From G963667675 sp964291545 (GTDB lineage Bacteria; Chloroflexota; Dehalococcoidia; Lucifugimonadales; UBA3495): 64,000 nucleotides of DNA. The notes under the pieces were generated by a model. The model was given only the letters and a program-made list of their open reading frames with translations, ran no database searches and was not told the origin of the DNA. Both the position numbers and the translations under genes were made by a program. Below are positions 1 through 8,176 of the stretch, one piece after another. Each line of letters opens with the position of its first letter. Position 1 is the first letter of the stretch. Location of the stretch: the NCBI GenBank assembly GCA_964291545.2, contig OZ219861.1, positions 496,001 through 560,000 of the forward strand. Direction: 5' to 3'.

Positions 1-103
1 GCTGTCGCCGTAGCGTTTGCCTGGCCTGACTACCTCGTGGCCTATTTTCAGCATGTTAACTGCTCCTTTAGGCTCTCAAGAGCACTGCTACCCGAAGCGT
101 CGC

Positions 104-1117
104 CTACAGGTTGCTCTGCGGGTCCAGGTAGTTGGTGTCCTTCTGATACATGTGCAGGCGGCCCCGGTGGGTATCGCAAACTATCAGGCGGTTGGCCCGC
201 TGGTCGAAGCCGCAGGCCACCGGTAGGCGGAACACTCTCTGTTTCTCCTCCAGGTTCTGCACCTGGCTCCGGCGTTTAATCATGTCCGGGTTTGCGTCCA
301 TGGTCAACTGCGCCCACTTGGACAGCTCCCTGGCATCCCCGCGGAGATGGGTCAGCGGCTTGGCCTCGGGGTCGTAGATGACCACCCGTTCGTTCCTCCA
401 GTCCACCACGTAGACGTCCCCGTCGCCGTCCACCGCCACCCCGCTGGGGAGTCTCAGCGAACCGGGTCCGGACCCGCCATACCCAAAGCTGAGCAGGTGA
501 TCGCCGTCGCCGCTGAACTTCTGCACCCGGTTGTTATTCCAGTCCGCCACGTAGATTTCGCCGTTGGTGTCGCAGGTTAAGCCCCAGGGCATGCTCAACT
601 CGTCCTCGGCGCTGCCCTTGCGTCCGAACTCGCTCAAAAAACGGCCGTCTTTGCTGTATTTCTGGACGCGGCTGTCGAGGCTGTTGACGACAATTAGGTT
701 ATCGTCCGGGTCGAATGCCAGCCCCGACGGGCCGTTGAGTTGCCCCGGGCCCTCGCCTGATTCTCCCCAGGTCCGCAGGAGGGTCCCGTCTTTGTCAAAG
801 ACCGTTATCCGGTTGAGCCACTCGTCCGAGCAGTAGACGTTTTCGTCCCGGTCTATGGCCACGTCGGTAAGAGACCTGAATTTTCCTTCCTCTTCGCCGC
901 CGCCGCCGAAGTCTGTGATGAACTCCTCGTCCACCGTCACCTTGCTGATTCGCTGGACCTGCGCGTACTCGTATCCCCTGTTGGCGATGTACATTACGCC
1001 ATCATCGGCCAGGGCGATGCCTACGGGGTAGGTGAAGCCCGTGCCGGCTTCCATCAGCCTTCCTATGTTATGGGTGTAGATCCAAGCCCGTCTGCCTACA
1101 ACGGTCTCAATGGCCAT
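104..1117 (-). CDS. NHL-repeat beta-propeller protein (copy 1)
   Basis: A 337-residue protein made almost entirely of NHL repeats, seen as recurring units such as PSGVAVDGDGDVYVVDW followed by an RV.IYD or RVQKF turn, about six blades in all. NHL propellers are binding scaffolds; no catalytic motif is visible, so the ligand is unknown. There is no signal peptide (the N-terminus is MAIETVVGRRAW). It lies 32 bp downstream of a DUF1800 gene on the same strand and is probably co-transcribed with it. A paralogue of identical length at 11467-12480 is about two thirds identical by eye and has the same C-terminal ending (NYLDPQ.NL). Confidence 0.85.
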   Translation of the reverse strand: MAIETVVGRRAWIYTHNIGRLMEAGTGFTYPVGIALADDGVMYIANRGYEYAQVQRISKVTVDEEFITDFGGGGEEEGKFRSLTDVAIDRDENVYCSDEWLNRITVFDKDGTLLRTWGESGEGPGQLNGPSGLAFDPDDNLIVVNSLDSRVQKYSKDGRFLSEFGRKGSAEDELSMPWGLTCDTNGEIYVADWNNNRVQKFSGDGDHLLSFGYGGSGPGSLRLPSGVAVDGDGDVYVVDWRNERVVIYDPEAKPLTHLRGDARELSKWAQLTMDANPDMIKRRSQVQNLEEKQRVFRLPVACGFDQRANRLIVCDTHRGRLHMYQKDTNYLDPQSNL

Positions 1118-1149
1118 ATTACCCTCGGTCTTCCGCTGGAATCGGGGGT

Positions 1150-2559
1150 CTAGCCGAACTGGTACTCGGTTGTGGCCCCAATCATGGCCAGCAACTCACC
1201 AATTCGCGTTCCGGCAACGGCTTCGTCGCTCCAGTCCAGGTCGCCGTTGCTTTTGGCGTACTCTGTCAGTTGTTCCCTGGTGTCGTCGGAAAGCTCCACA
1301 TAGCCCATGTGGTCCAGGGCTGCCGCCATCAACTGCTCCGGAGTTGTGACTCCGGCAGCCTTCATGTCGCCGATGATGCTCTTCACTCCCGGCAGGCTGG
1401 CATTGGCTACGTGGTCGGCAATGAAGTTGACGCGGGCCAGCAGCGCGCCGCTGTTGATCCATTCCTTGCCGGTGTACCACCCTTCGACGCTGGGCGGGTC
1501 CATAAGGGCCTGGCCCATGTACCTGGGCTGCATCCCCAGGGCCATGATCCCTGGCCTGGGCAGCTTCCAATCGCCCACCAGCCTGAGGGTGCCGGCCACC
1601 ACCTCCGCCGGGCTCTTGATCTTCGAGAACCGGGCGTCCTTGAAGAACTGGGAGTTGAACAGCATGCGCAGTACCGGCGCTATTTCGTAACCCGACTCTT
1701 CGAACACCTTTACCATTTCCGCCAGGGCTTCCTCGTCCCTGGCCGGCTCGATGGTCCAGGCCGGCACCTGCACTTCGTCAGCCACGAAGAAGTTGTACAG
1801 GTGGCGGCAGATGAACCGGGACGTCGCCGGCTGCTTGACCACTATGTCAATGATGTCCTCGCCATTGAAGTTGCCCGTATGCCCCAGGAAGGTCTTCTCC
1901 TCGTCGTCGTGGTCTTCCTCGCGATACTCGAAGTACCATGGATAGCGGCCGTAGGGCAGCCGCGGTATGTTGGGGGCCTTGGTCCACCCGGTGAACGCCC
2001 GGGAGGCCTCCCGCACGTCCGTCTCGGTGTAGTTGTTGACCCCCATCGAAAACAGCTCCAGCAGCTCCCTGCCCCAGTTCTCGTTGACCGCGTCCCGGTG
2101 GTTTTCGTTGTTGTCCAACCAGTAAATCATGCCCGGGTCCTTGGCCAGCCGCACCAGCAACTCGCGATAGTTGCCCATCCCGTGCTTCCGGAACATTTCG
2201 ATTTGGTCGTTGGTCACGTTGCCGTTGTCGATTTTTGCGTTGCCCGTGGCGAATACGTGGTGCCAGAACAGGGCAATCTTCTCCACCAACGGCGTATGGG
2301 TGTTGATCATGCAGAACATCCACATGGCCTGGCCCGGCACCGTCTCGCCGCCGGGCAGCAAGGCCCAGGGGACGTAGCGAAGCATTACCGATTCCGGGTC
2401 CGCCTCACCGGCGGGATCGGCCGGCGGAGGGCTAATCAACTCCTCAACCGTAGCCTCATATCCCCGGGCCACCCGCAGCTCCAACTCTTCCCGGGTGGCG
2501 CCGAATCCGGCCCGGCGCATCAGGTGGGCCATGAGAGCCATTTCGTCTCTGTTAGCCAT
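1150..2559 (-). CDS. DUF1800 domain protein (copy 1)
   Basis: A 469-residue DUF1800 family protein, recognised by HLMRRAGFGATREELE at the N-terminus, WLDNNENHRDAVNENWGREL, LFSMGVNNYTETDVREAS and the C-terminal DPPSVEGWYTGKEWI. The biochemical role of the family is not established; it often neighbours DUF1501 proteins, as in the second cluster of this window. No signal peptide is visible. The start is supported by GGAGG six bases upstream of ATG. It is the first gene of a DUF1800-NHL pair lacking the DUF1501 gene present between the corresponding genes at 11.5-15.3 kb. The central and C-terminal halves are nearly identical to the paralogue at 13902-15311; the N-terminal third is divergent. Confidence 0.88.
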   Translation of the reverse strand: MANRDEMALMAHLMRRAGFGATREELELRVARGYEATVEELISPPPADPAGEADPESVMLRYVPWALLPGGETVPGQAMWMFCMINTHTPLVEKIALFWHHVFATGNAKIDNGNVTNDQIEMFRKHGMGNYRELLVRLAKDPGMIYWLDNNENHRDAVNENWGRELLELFSMGVNNYTETDVREASRAFTGWTKAPNIPRLPYGRYPWYFEYREEDHDDEEKTFLGHTGNFNGEDIIDIVVKQPATSRFICRHLYNFFVADEVQVPAWTIEPARDEEALAEMVKVFEESGYEIAPVLRMLFNSQFFKDARFSKIKSPAEVVAGTLRLVGDWKLPRPGIMALGMQPRYMGQALMDPPSVEGWYTGKEWINSGALLARVNFIADHVANASLPGVKSIIGDMKAAGVTTPEQLMAAALDHMGYVELSDDTREQLTEYAKSNGDLDWSDEAVAGTRIGELLAMIGATTEYQFG

Positions 2560-2765
2560 ATATTGCCTCCATTCTGACGAGGGTGTTCACCTGTGGGACG
2601 GTTAACCGTTGTTCGTTCGGTCCAATTGCCTCAATATTAGGCGTCGGCGTAGTCGCTGTCAATAAATTTTCGTAACGGCTGCCTCGCCCAATAGCCTCGC
2701 CGGAACCGGCTTGGTCGACACCATCTTTTGCCGGCTGCCGGCTGCTTCAGAGCTTAGGGGACAGA

Positions 2766-3659
2766 CTACGCCGTCGTCTTCTCGGCCGGCTTGACCCGCG
2801 GCGCATTGCGCCAATCGGGCACGCCGAATTCCGGCGTTCCCACCGGACGGCCGCCGGTGACGTGTGCCCAATGAGCGTGGTTCAGCTGGTGCAGGTTGAA
2901 GCAGGCGTTCAGCGCGTTGTAGAAGCCCTGGTTGTCCACCGTCTGGTTCACTGACTCCTTGATGAGGAGCGAGGTCATCGACGGTAGCAGGGCGATGCGC
3001 CGGGCCAGGGCCAGCGTGTCGTCCTGGAGCGTCTCGCCGTTGAAGACCTTGCTGATCATGCCCAGGCGATAGCCCTCGTCCGCGTCTATCGAGTCGCCGG
3101 TGAGCAGCAGTTCCTTGGCCTTGCGTGGCCCGAACTCCCACGGGTGCCCGTAGTACTCCAAGCCGCACATGCCCAGCCTGGCGCCGACCACGTCGGCGAA
3201 GACCGTGCCCTCGGCGGCCACGATCAGGTCGCAGCACCAGGCCAGCATCAGCCCCGCCGCCAGGCACGTGCCCTGTACCTGGGCGATGGTGATTTTGCGC
3301 AGGTTGCGCCAGCGCAGGGTGTTCTCGAAAAAGAAGTGCCACTCCTGGAGCATCCGCTGCTCCGAGCCTCCCTTGGTCCCGCCGTAGCTCTGGTAGGTGT
3401 AGTGCTGCTCCGGGCCGGGCTCCCGCTCCGAACGCGCCTGGGAGGAACCCAGGTCGTGCCCCGCGCTGAACACCGGTCCCAGCCCGCCGAAGATCACCAC
3501 CCGCACCTCGTCGTCGGCCTCCGCCCTGAGAAACGCCTCGTTCAGCTCGACGAGCATACCCCGGTTCTGCGCGTTTCGGGCATCCGGGCGGTTCATGAAG
3601 ATCCGGGCTATCTTGCCGTCGTCCAGGGTCTCATAGGTAAGAAACTGATACTCTGCCAT
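2766..3659 (-). CDS. Enoyl-CoA hydratase/isomerase (crotonase) family protein
   Basis: A 297-residue crotonase-fold protein that should bind an acyl-CoA thioester. The two oxyanion-hole segments are FSAGHDL (about residue 65) and QGTCLAAGLMLAW (about 130). The segment where hydratases carry the first catalytic glutamate (PE..LG) reads FADVVGARLGM, so that acid is missing and the reaction cannot be assumed to be hydration; isomerase, hydrolase or decarboxylase activity is equally possible. A 25-35 residue insertion rich in Gly/Ser/Glu follows FSAGHDL. The start is supported by AAGGAG seven bases upstream of ATG. The following gene on the same strand is a phosphatase-like gene about 100 bp upstream, so it may stand alone. 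Confidence 0.85.
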   Translation of the reverse strand: MAEYQFLTYETLDDGKIARIFMNRPDARNAQNRGMLVELNEAFLRAEADDEVRVVIFGGLGPVFSAGHDLGSSQARSEREPGPEQHYTYQSYGGTKGGSEQRMLQEWHFFFENTLRWRNLRKITIAQVQGTCLAAGLMLAWCCDLIVAAEGTVFADVVGARLGMCGLEYYGHPWEFGPRKAKELLLTGDSIDADEGYRLGMISKVFNGETLQDDTLALARRIALLPSMTSLLIKESVNQTVDNQGFYNALNACFNLHQLNHAHWAHVTGGRPVGTPEFGVPDWRNAPRVKPAEKTTA

Positions 3660-3762
3660 CTGGCCACTCCTTAATGGTCATCAAGAACACGGGCTTCGCC
3701 CCGCCAACTCAAACTGAAGCTGGGTCGGCGAACCGGAAACCCGGCGGACTGCGCCGGGCCGG

Positions 3763-4254
3763 CTATAGCCGGTCCAAGTCTTCCAGGGCCTTCCTTCTCC
3801 GCTCCCGCTCGCGGGACTTGAGCATCTCGTCGTATTGGTGCACCGCTTCCTCTTGTTCCTTGGTCTCAATCGCGCCCGGGCGCACCTCGCATATTCGGGA
3901 AACGGCTTTGTCCGGCTTATAGCCAGCGTAGACCAGGTAGCAAGCCAGGACTGTGCCGGTGCGGCCCACGCCCGCGCTGCAGGTGACCGCCACCGGGCGT
4001 TCCCAGGTGCGGATCTCCGCTTGCATGAACATCACCATGCGCTCGATCTGCTCCAGGCTGGGCGCGGCCCCGTCGGGCACCGGCTCGTACAGGTCCACCA
4101 GGTCGTTGGCTTCTCCGGAAATGGTCCCTTCCTGCATCCGCACTATCGACCGGATATTCCGCAGGCTCAGGTACATCAGGTCGCGGCGGCTCGTGGGCCC
4201 CTGGGAGGCCGCCAACAAGCCGTGAATGATCCAGCCAAAGTTCAAATATTCCAC
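3763..4254 (-). CDS. Dual-specificity/tyrosine phosphatase-like protein
   Basis: A 163-residue cysteine phosphatase. The P-loop is complete: TCSAGVGRTGT (about residues 92-102) has the nucleophilic Cys and the phosphate-binding Arg of the CX5R motif. The preceding region (LSLRNIRSIVRMQEG) resembles the start of dual-specificity phosphatases, but the usual general-acid Asp loop is not obvious. The C-terminus is a charged helix (KSRERERRRKALEDL). GTG is the likely start, with GGAG eight bases upstream. Substrate unknown; cytoplasmic, as no signal peptide is visible. Confidence 0.78.
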   Translation of the reverse strand: MEYLNFGWIIHGLLAASQGPTSRRDLMYLSLRNIRSIVRMQEGTISGEANDLVDLYEPVPDGAAPSLEQIERMVMFMQAEIRTWERPVAVTCSAGVGRTGTVLACYLVYAGYKPDKAVSRICEVRPGAIETKEQEEAVHQYDEMLKSRERERRRKALEDLDRL

Positions 4255-4372
4255 TGCTCAAACTCCGCTTTGCCGCGAAGGGCCAATCTGCGCGTTGGTC
4301 TGGGCAATCATCGATAAGGCCCTTAGCGGCTAACGGCTTTTGGGAGTAATCCAGCCGGCGACTACAGGTCCG

Positions 4373-4756
4373 CTACGGGACAACCGCCGTTACGTCGATC
4401 TCGATGCGGAGCGCCGGCAACGCCAGGCCGGCGACGAGGATCAACGTGGCGGCCGGTACGAACTCGTCGGGAACGTACCTGACTCTGGCGGCTACCAGCG
4501 CGGCAATGTCTTCGCTGTTGGTCAAGTAGACAGTCCACTTTGTCATGTGACGCATATCGCTGCCCACCGCGGCCAATGCCGCCTCGACGTTCTTGAACGC
4601 CTGCTCTATCTGCTCTGCCGGGTCTTCAGGTATGTTCCTGTCCTTGTCCATACCTACCTGGCCCGAGAGATAGGCTATATTCCCCTCTTTTACTACGTGA
4701 TGATAGCCCCCGCCCGGATCGAATAAGCCGGGTGGGTTGATGCGCTCTATCGACAT
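4373..4756 (-). CDS. RidA family (YjgF/YER057c/UK114) protein
   Basis: A RidA-family protein of about 127 residues. RidA enzymes hydrolyse reactive enamine/imine intermediates made by PLP enzymes. Signature features seen are SGQVGMDKDRNIPEDPAEQIEQ, a conserved Arg in AARVRYVP, and the final beta strand ALRIEIDVTAVVP. The open frame extends upstream to 4789, but AGGAG five bases before the ATG at 4756 and the normal family N-terminus (MSIERINPPGLFDP) favour the shorter start. A 15-bp perfect inverted repeat lies in the upstream leader. Some RidA-like proteins have specialised catabolic roles; the neighbourhood does not decide between these. Confidence 0.88.
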   Translation of the reverse strand: MSIERINPPGLFDPGGGYHHVVKEGNIAYLSGQVGMDKDRNIPEDPAEQIEQAFKNVEAALAAVGSDMRHMTKWTVYLTNSEDIAALVAARVRYVPDEFVPAATLILVAGLALPALRIEIDVTAVVP

Positions 4757-4803
4757 GACTACTCCTTCCTCGTCGGATTCCATGGTCACCCCGCCAGCGA
4801 CGC

Positions 4804-4857
4804 GCCCTGCCCCGCTCGCAAGGAAGGGTGGTGGTAAACGAGCGGGGCAGGGCTTTT
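4804..4857 (+). terminator. Strong hairpin with T-tract upstream of the RidA gene
   Basis: GCCCTGCCCCGCTCG at 4804-4818 and its exact complement at 4839-4853 form a perfect 15-bp stem with a 20-nt loop, followed on the plus strand by TTTTAACC. Read on the plus strand it looks like an intrinsic terminator, but no plus-strand gene precedes it. Read on the minus strand it is a leader hairpin about 50 nt before the RidA start, with no T-tract. The remainder of 4857-5086 holds no gene; a TATACT box at 5045-5050 could be the -10 element of the VOC gene. Confidence 0.55.
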
Positions 4858-5086
4858 AACCGAAACCGGGGCTGGCCGTGCTCCCGCGGCTTGGCAGTGA
4901 CTATATGGATGTAGCCTGGCATTGTCAAACCTTGCCCCGTTGGAAACCGGGGCCCCGGACCGCTCTCGACCTCGCCCGCGGTTTTCCCCTAGATAGAAAC
5001 GGCACCCCGGATGGTCAATTGATGCTAATTTCATTGTAATGCGGTATACTATGCCCCGAACGATATTGAGCAGTAAGGGGGCAGTC

Positions 5087-5545
5087 ATGGCTCGCATTAA
5101 ACACATTGCCTTGCATACCCAGGACCCGGTCAAGACCGCGGACTTTTACAAAGAAGTCTTCGGGATGGAGGAGATACTGCGGCAGCCCAAGGACACGGGT
5201 GCACACGGTGTCTGGCTGTCCGACGGCTACATTTTCTTTGCCATCCTGAAGTTCGGCACCGACGACGTCCCCAACCTGGGCAATGGGCCTTCCACGGTGG
5301 AGGGCGTCCACCACATCGGGTTCTACGTGGACGACTTGGACGAGTCCGTCGCGTCCTTCGCGGCCAACGGCGGCTCCGAGTGCCCGGGCAGCAGCCGCGT
5401 CAACCGCAAGTACAAGGGCCCCGACGGGTTGATGATAGACATGGTCCCCTGGGCCACCCCTTACTGGGACGACATGATCAAGGCCAAGACCCAGCTCTTG
5501 CAGGCCGTACCGGCCACCGAAGAAGCGCCGGTTTCTGCCGATTAA
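5087..5545 (+). CDS. VOC (glyoxalase/dioxygenase) family protein
   Basis: A single-chain vicinal oxygen chelate protein of 152 residues with two beta-alpha-beta-beta-beta modules. The first begins MARIKHIALHTQDPVKTADFY and the second VEGVHHIGFYVDDLDESVASF. The His residues in KHIALHT and HHIGFYV and the Asp/Glu near the C-terminus (GLMIDMVPW) are candidates for the metal site. The reading frame is open from 5039, but the ATG at 5087 has AAGGGGG just upstream and gives the usual family N-terminus. Substrate cannot be deduced; the neighbouring oxidoreductase and CoA-transferases suggest catabolism. Confidence 0.85.
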   Translation: MARIKHIALHTQDPVKTADFYKEVFGMEEILRQPKDTGAHGVWLSDGYIFFAILKFGTDDVPNLGNGPSTVEGVHHIGFYVDDLDESVASFAANGGSECPGSSRVNRKYKGPDGLMIDMVPWATPYWDDMIKAKTQLLQAVPATEEAPVSAD

Positions 5546-5671
5546 TCAGCAGAGTCCCGGCCTTACTATCCCGGACCGACCCATAAAGGGCGCTGGAGAC
5601 TGCCCCAGGGTCTTCTCACGGAATAATACGGCTTGCCCTGGGATTACTTCCCAGGTTGGAGGAACACGTTA

Positions 5672-6805
5672 ATGCATTGTGGAGTCATGGTTACCGGTTA
5701 CAATCAGGGTGATTGGGACCGTCTTTTGTCAAATGACTACAGCCGGCCGCCCGACGTCCCCGACGTCGTCAACATGGACGACACCCTGTACATGGGGGAA
5801 TTGGTCGAGCCCCTGGGTTTCGACTCCATCTGGGCCACCGAGCACTACGGCTCCGCCTACTCCATGCAGCCCAACCCCCTCCAGTACCTGGCCTATTGGG
5901 CGGGCCGCACCAGCCGGGTGGACGTGGGCACCGCAGTGGTCGTTGCGCCGTGGTGGAACCCGGTGCGGCTGGCCCACGAAATCTCCATGCTCGACATCCT
6001 CCTCAAGGGGCGGCGCCTGCACCTGGGCATCGGTCGCGGCATTGCGCCCCACGAGTACGCCTCCCTGAACATCCCCATCGGGGAGTCCCACAAGTACTTC
6101 TACGACGTGGTCAGGGCCATCAAGGCCGCCGACGGCGCCGAACGTTTCGAGTTCAAAGGCGAAGTGTACGACATTCCCCCCACCACCATCCGGCCCCAGG
6201 CAAGGCATAAGGGCGACCTGACCAAGAACATCAAGGTGGCCTTCACCACCGAGGCGTCGGCCAGGTTGGCCGCCCAGAACGGCCTGGGCCAGATGTTCAT
6301 CGCCGACGATGACGCCGACCAGATGCTCACCAAGGTGAGGAGGTTTAACGCAATCCGAAAGGAGCTCGGCCTCCCGCCCGACCAGCCCACGACGCTTCTT
6401 TGGATGTACTGCGCCGAGACCCCGGAGGAGGCGGAAGAGGGTTGGACCTTTTTCCACAACCAGCTCTCCGCAGCCCAGCATCACTATTTCGAATGGAACA
6501 ACCCCGGGTTCGAGGGCATATCCGGTTACGAAGAGTACCTCAAACGCCAGACTGCCGACGTGGGCTCTGCCGACAGGAATCTCGCCGCACGCAAAGCCAC
6601 CCAGCCCATCGGCACTCCCGACGAAATTATCAGCAGGGTCAAGACGCTGCAGAAGAACATCAGCATGGAAAAAATCGTCGTCCACATGATGTACGGCGGT
6701 ATGCCCAGGGACAAGGCGGAAAAAAGCCTCAGGCTCTTTGCCGAGAAAGTCCTCCCGGAAGTGCAGGCCATGCCCACTCCGGTCAACCCCGAATCCCTTG
6801 GCTGA
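5672..6805 (+). CDS. LLM class flavin-dependent oxidoreductase
   Basis: A bacterial-luciferase-like TIM-barrel oxidoreductase of 377 residues, using FMN or F420. Visible features are MGELVEPLGFDSIWATEHYG (N-terminal barrel strand), RVDVGTAVVVAPWWNPVRLA and the segment RRLHLGIGRGIAPHEY near residue 120, all typical of the family. The frame is open from 5633, but GGAGGA eight to nine bases before the ATG at 5672 supports the shorter start (MHCGVMVTGYNQGDWD). About 140 bp downstream are two CoA-transferase genes on the same strand, possibly one catabolic operon. Substrate unknown. Confidence 0.87.
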   Translation: MHCGVMVTGYNQGDWDRLLSNDYSRPPDVPDVVNMDDTLYMGELVEPLGFDSIWATEHYGSAYSMQPNPLQYLAYWAGRTSRVDVGTAVVVAPWWNPVRLAHEISMLDILLKGRRLHLGIGRGIAPHEYASLNIPIGESHKYFYDVVRAIKAADGAERFEFKGEVYDIPPTTIRPQARHKGDLTKNIKVAFTTEASARLAAQNGLGQMFIADDDADQMLTKVRRFNAIRKELGLPPDQPTTLLWMYCAETPEEAEEGWTFFHNQLSAAQHHYFEWNNPGFEGISGYEEYLKRQTADVGSADRNLAARKATQPIGTPDEIISRVKTLQKNISMEKIVVHMMYGGMPRDKAEKSLRLFAEKVLPEVQAMPTPVNPESLG

Positions 6806-6942
6806 GCCTGTCCATCAAACAACACCAACGCCAGTTTGCCGAGCAGGTTTCCCATTAGCGGGAGCACCTGTCGGCCTGACCACCGGCCGGAACAGCCTCG
6901 CCTCGGAACTCCATGCCGTCAAACAGGGGTCATTAGTCGTCC

Positions 6943-8166
6943 ATGCCTGACCAAGCCCTGTCCCACATAAAGGTCCTCGACTTCACCCAGCACCTGGCCG
7001 GCCCCTATTGCACCAAGCTGATGGCCGACCAGGGGGCCGACGTCATCAAGGTGGAGCGGCCCGGTATTGGTGATGTGGCCCGAAGAACCGGCCCCTTTCC
7101 CGGCGACGTTCCCCATCCCGAAAAAAGCGGCCTGTTCCTCCACCTGAACACCAACAAGCGTGGCATAACCCTGGACCTCGCCACTGAGCCAGGCCGCCAC
7201 ATCGCCCGCCAGCTGGTCGGGGAGGCCGACCTCGTCGTGGAAAGCTTCCGGCCCGGGACCATGGCGTCCTTCGGCCTGGACTATCAGGCCCTGAAGGCCG
7301 TAAACCCTGACCTCGTGATGACCTCCATTTCCAACTTCGGCCAGACGGGCCCCTACCGGGACTACCGCGGCTCGGACATCATCTTTTATGCCATGGGCGG
7401 CGAGATGTCCGCAACGGGGCTGCCTGAACGAGAGCCCCTGAAGCTCGGGCCCAACGCCACCTTGTACCAGGCCGGCGCCGCCGCCGCCGTGGCGACCATG
7501 GGCGCCCTTTTCCTCTCCTGCAACCCCGACGACGGCCGGCCCGTCGGCCAACACGTGGATGTTTCCATCATGGAGACCCAGCTTTCGTCCGTGGATAGGC
7601 GGATGACCGCCCTCATTGCCTACCAATACGCCGGCAAGATAACCGGGCGGGAAGACTGGGGATTCGCCGGCTACCCCCACGGCGTTTTCCCCTGCCTGGA
7701 CGGGTACTTCGCCATCACCGGAGCCGGGGTCTACTTTTCCAGGACGGTGGAGATGATCGGCTCTCCCGAAGCCCTGCAAGACCCCAAATTCCATTCCCTG
7801 GAAGCCCAGACTGACCCACGGCTCCAGGAAGAGTTCGAGGAAGTCTTCTACCCCTGGATCCTGTCCAGGACCAAACTAGAGGTCTGGGAAGCTGCCCAGA
7901 AGGCCCATGTGCTGGGCGCGCCGTTGAACACCATGGAAGAAGTGTTCAACATGCAGTTCTTCAACGAACGCGGCTCATTCGCCCACGTCGATCATCCTGA
8001 AGCCGGCCCCATAACCCAGCCGGGCAGGCCCTTTGTCATGAACGAGACCCCCTGGGCCTTGCGAAGGGCCGCTCCGTTGTTGGGCCAGCACAACCAAGAG
8101 GTGCTGGCCGACTTGGGGTACACACCAGCGGACATCGACTCCCTCCGGCAGTCCGGGGTGATTTAG
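6943..8166 (+). CDS. CaiB/BaiF CoA-transferase family protein (1)
   Basis: A 407-residue family III CoA-transferase, which moves CoA between carboxylic acids through a covalent aspartyl-CoA intermediate. Typical segments are VLDFTQHLAGPYCTKLMADQGADVIKVERP at the N-terminus (nucleotide-like fold of the knotted dimer), NTNKRGITLDL, VESFRPGTM and GQHVDVSIMET, whose Asp is the probable nucleophile position. Only 10 bp separate it from a second family III gene, so the two are likely co-expressed and may form a heteromer or act on related acids. The best ribosome-site match is an AGGGG stretch about 13 bases upstream. Confidence 0.9.
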   Translation: MPDQALSHIKVLDFTQHLAGPYCTKLMADQGADVIKVERPGIGDVARRTGPFPGDVPHPEKSGLFLHLNTNKRGITLDLATEPGRHIARQLVGEADLVVESFRPGTMASFGLDYQALKAVNPDLVMTSISNFGQTGPYRDYRGSDIIFYAMGGEMSATGLPEREPLKLGPNATLYQAGAAAAVATMGALFLSCNPDDGRPVGQHVDVSIMETQLSSVDRRMTALIAYQYAGKITGREDWGFAGYPHGVFPCLDGYFAITGAGVYFSRTVEMIGSPEALQDPKFHSLEAQTDPRLQEEFEEVFYPWILSRTKLEVWEAAQKAHVLGAPLNTMEEVFNMQFFNERGSFAHVDHPEAGPITQPGRPFVMNETPWALRRAAPLLGQHNQEVLADLGYTPADIDSLRQSGVI

Positions 8167-8176
8167 GGGCCTATCG

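Noticed and set aside
1270..2577. 435-residue plus-strand ORF
   Set aside because: Antisense shadow of the DUF1800 gene; its composition is that of reverse-complemented GC-rich coding DNA and no motif is visible. The same applies to the plus-strand frames at 14163-15287 and 17474-18520.
5015..5314. 99-residue minus-strand ORF over the VOC gene
   Set aside because: It is an antisense shadow of the VOC gene; only the plus frame has family motifs and a ribosome site.
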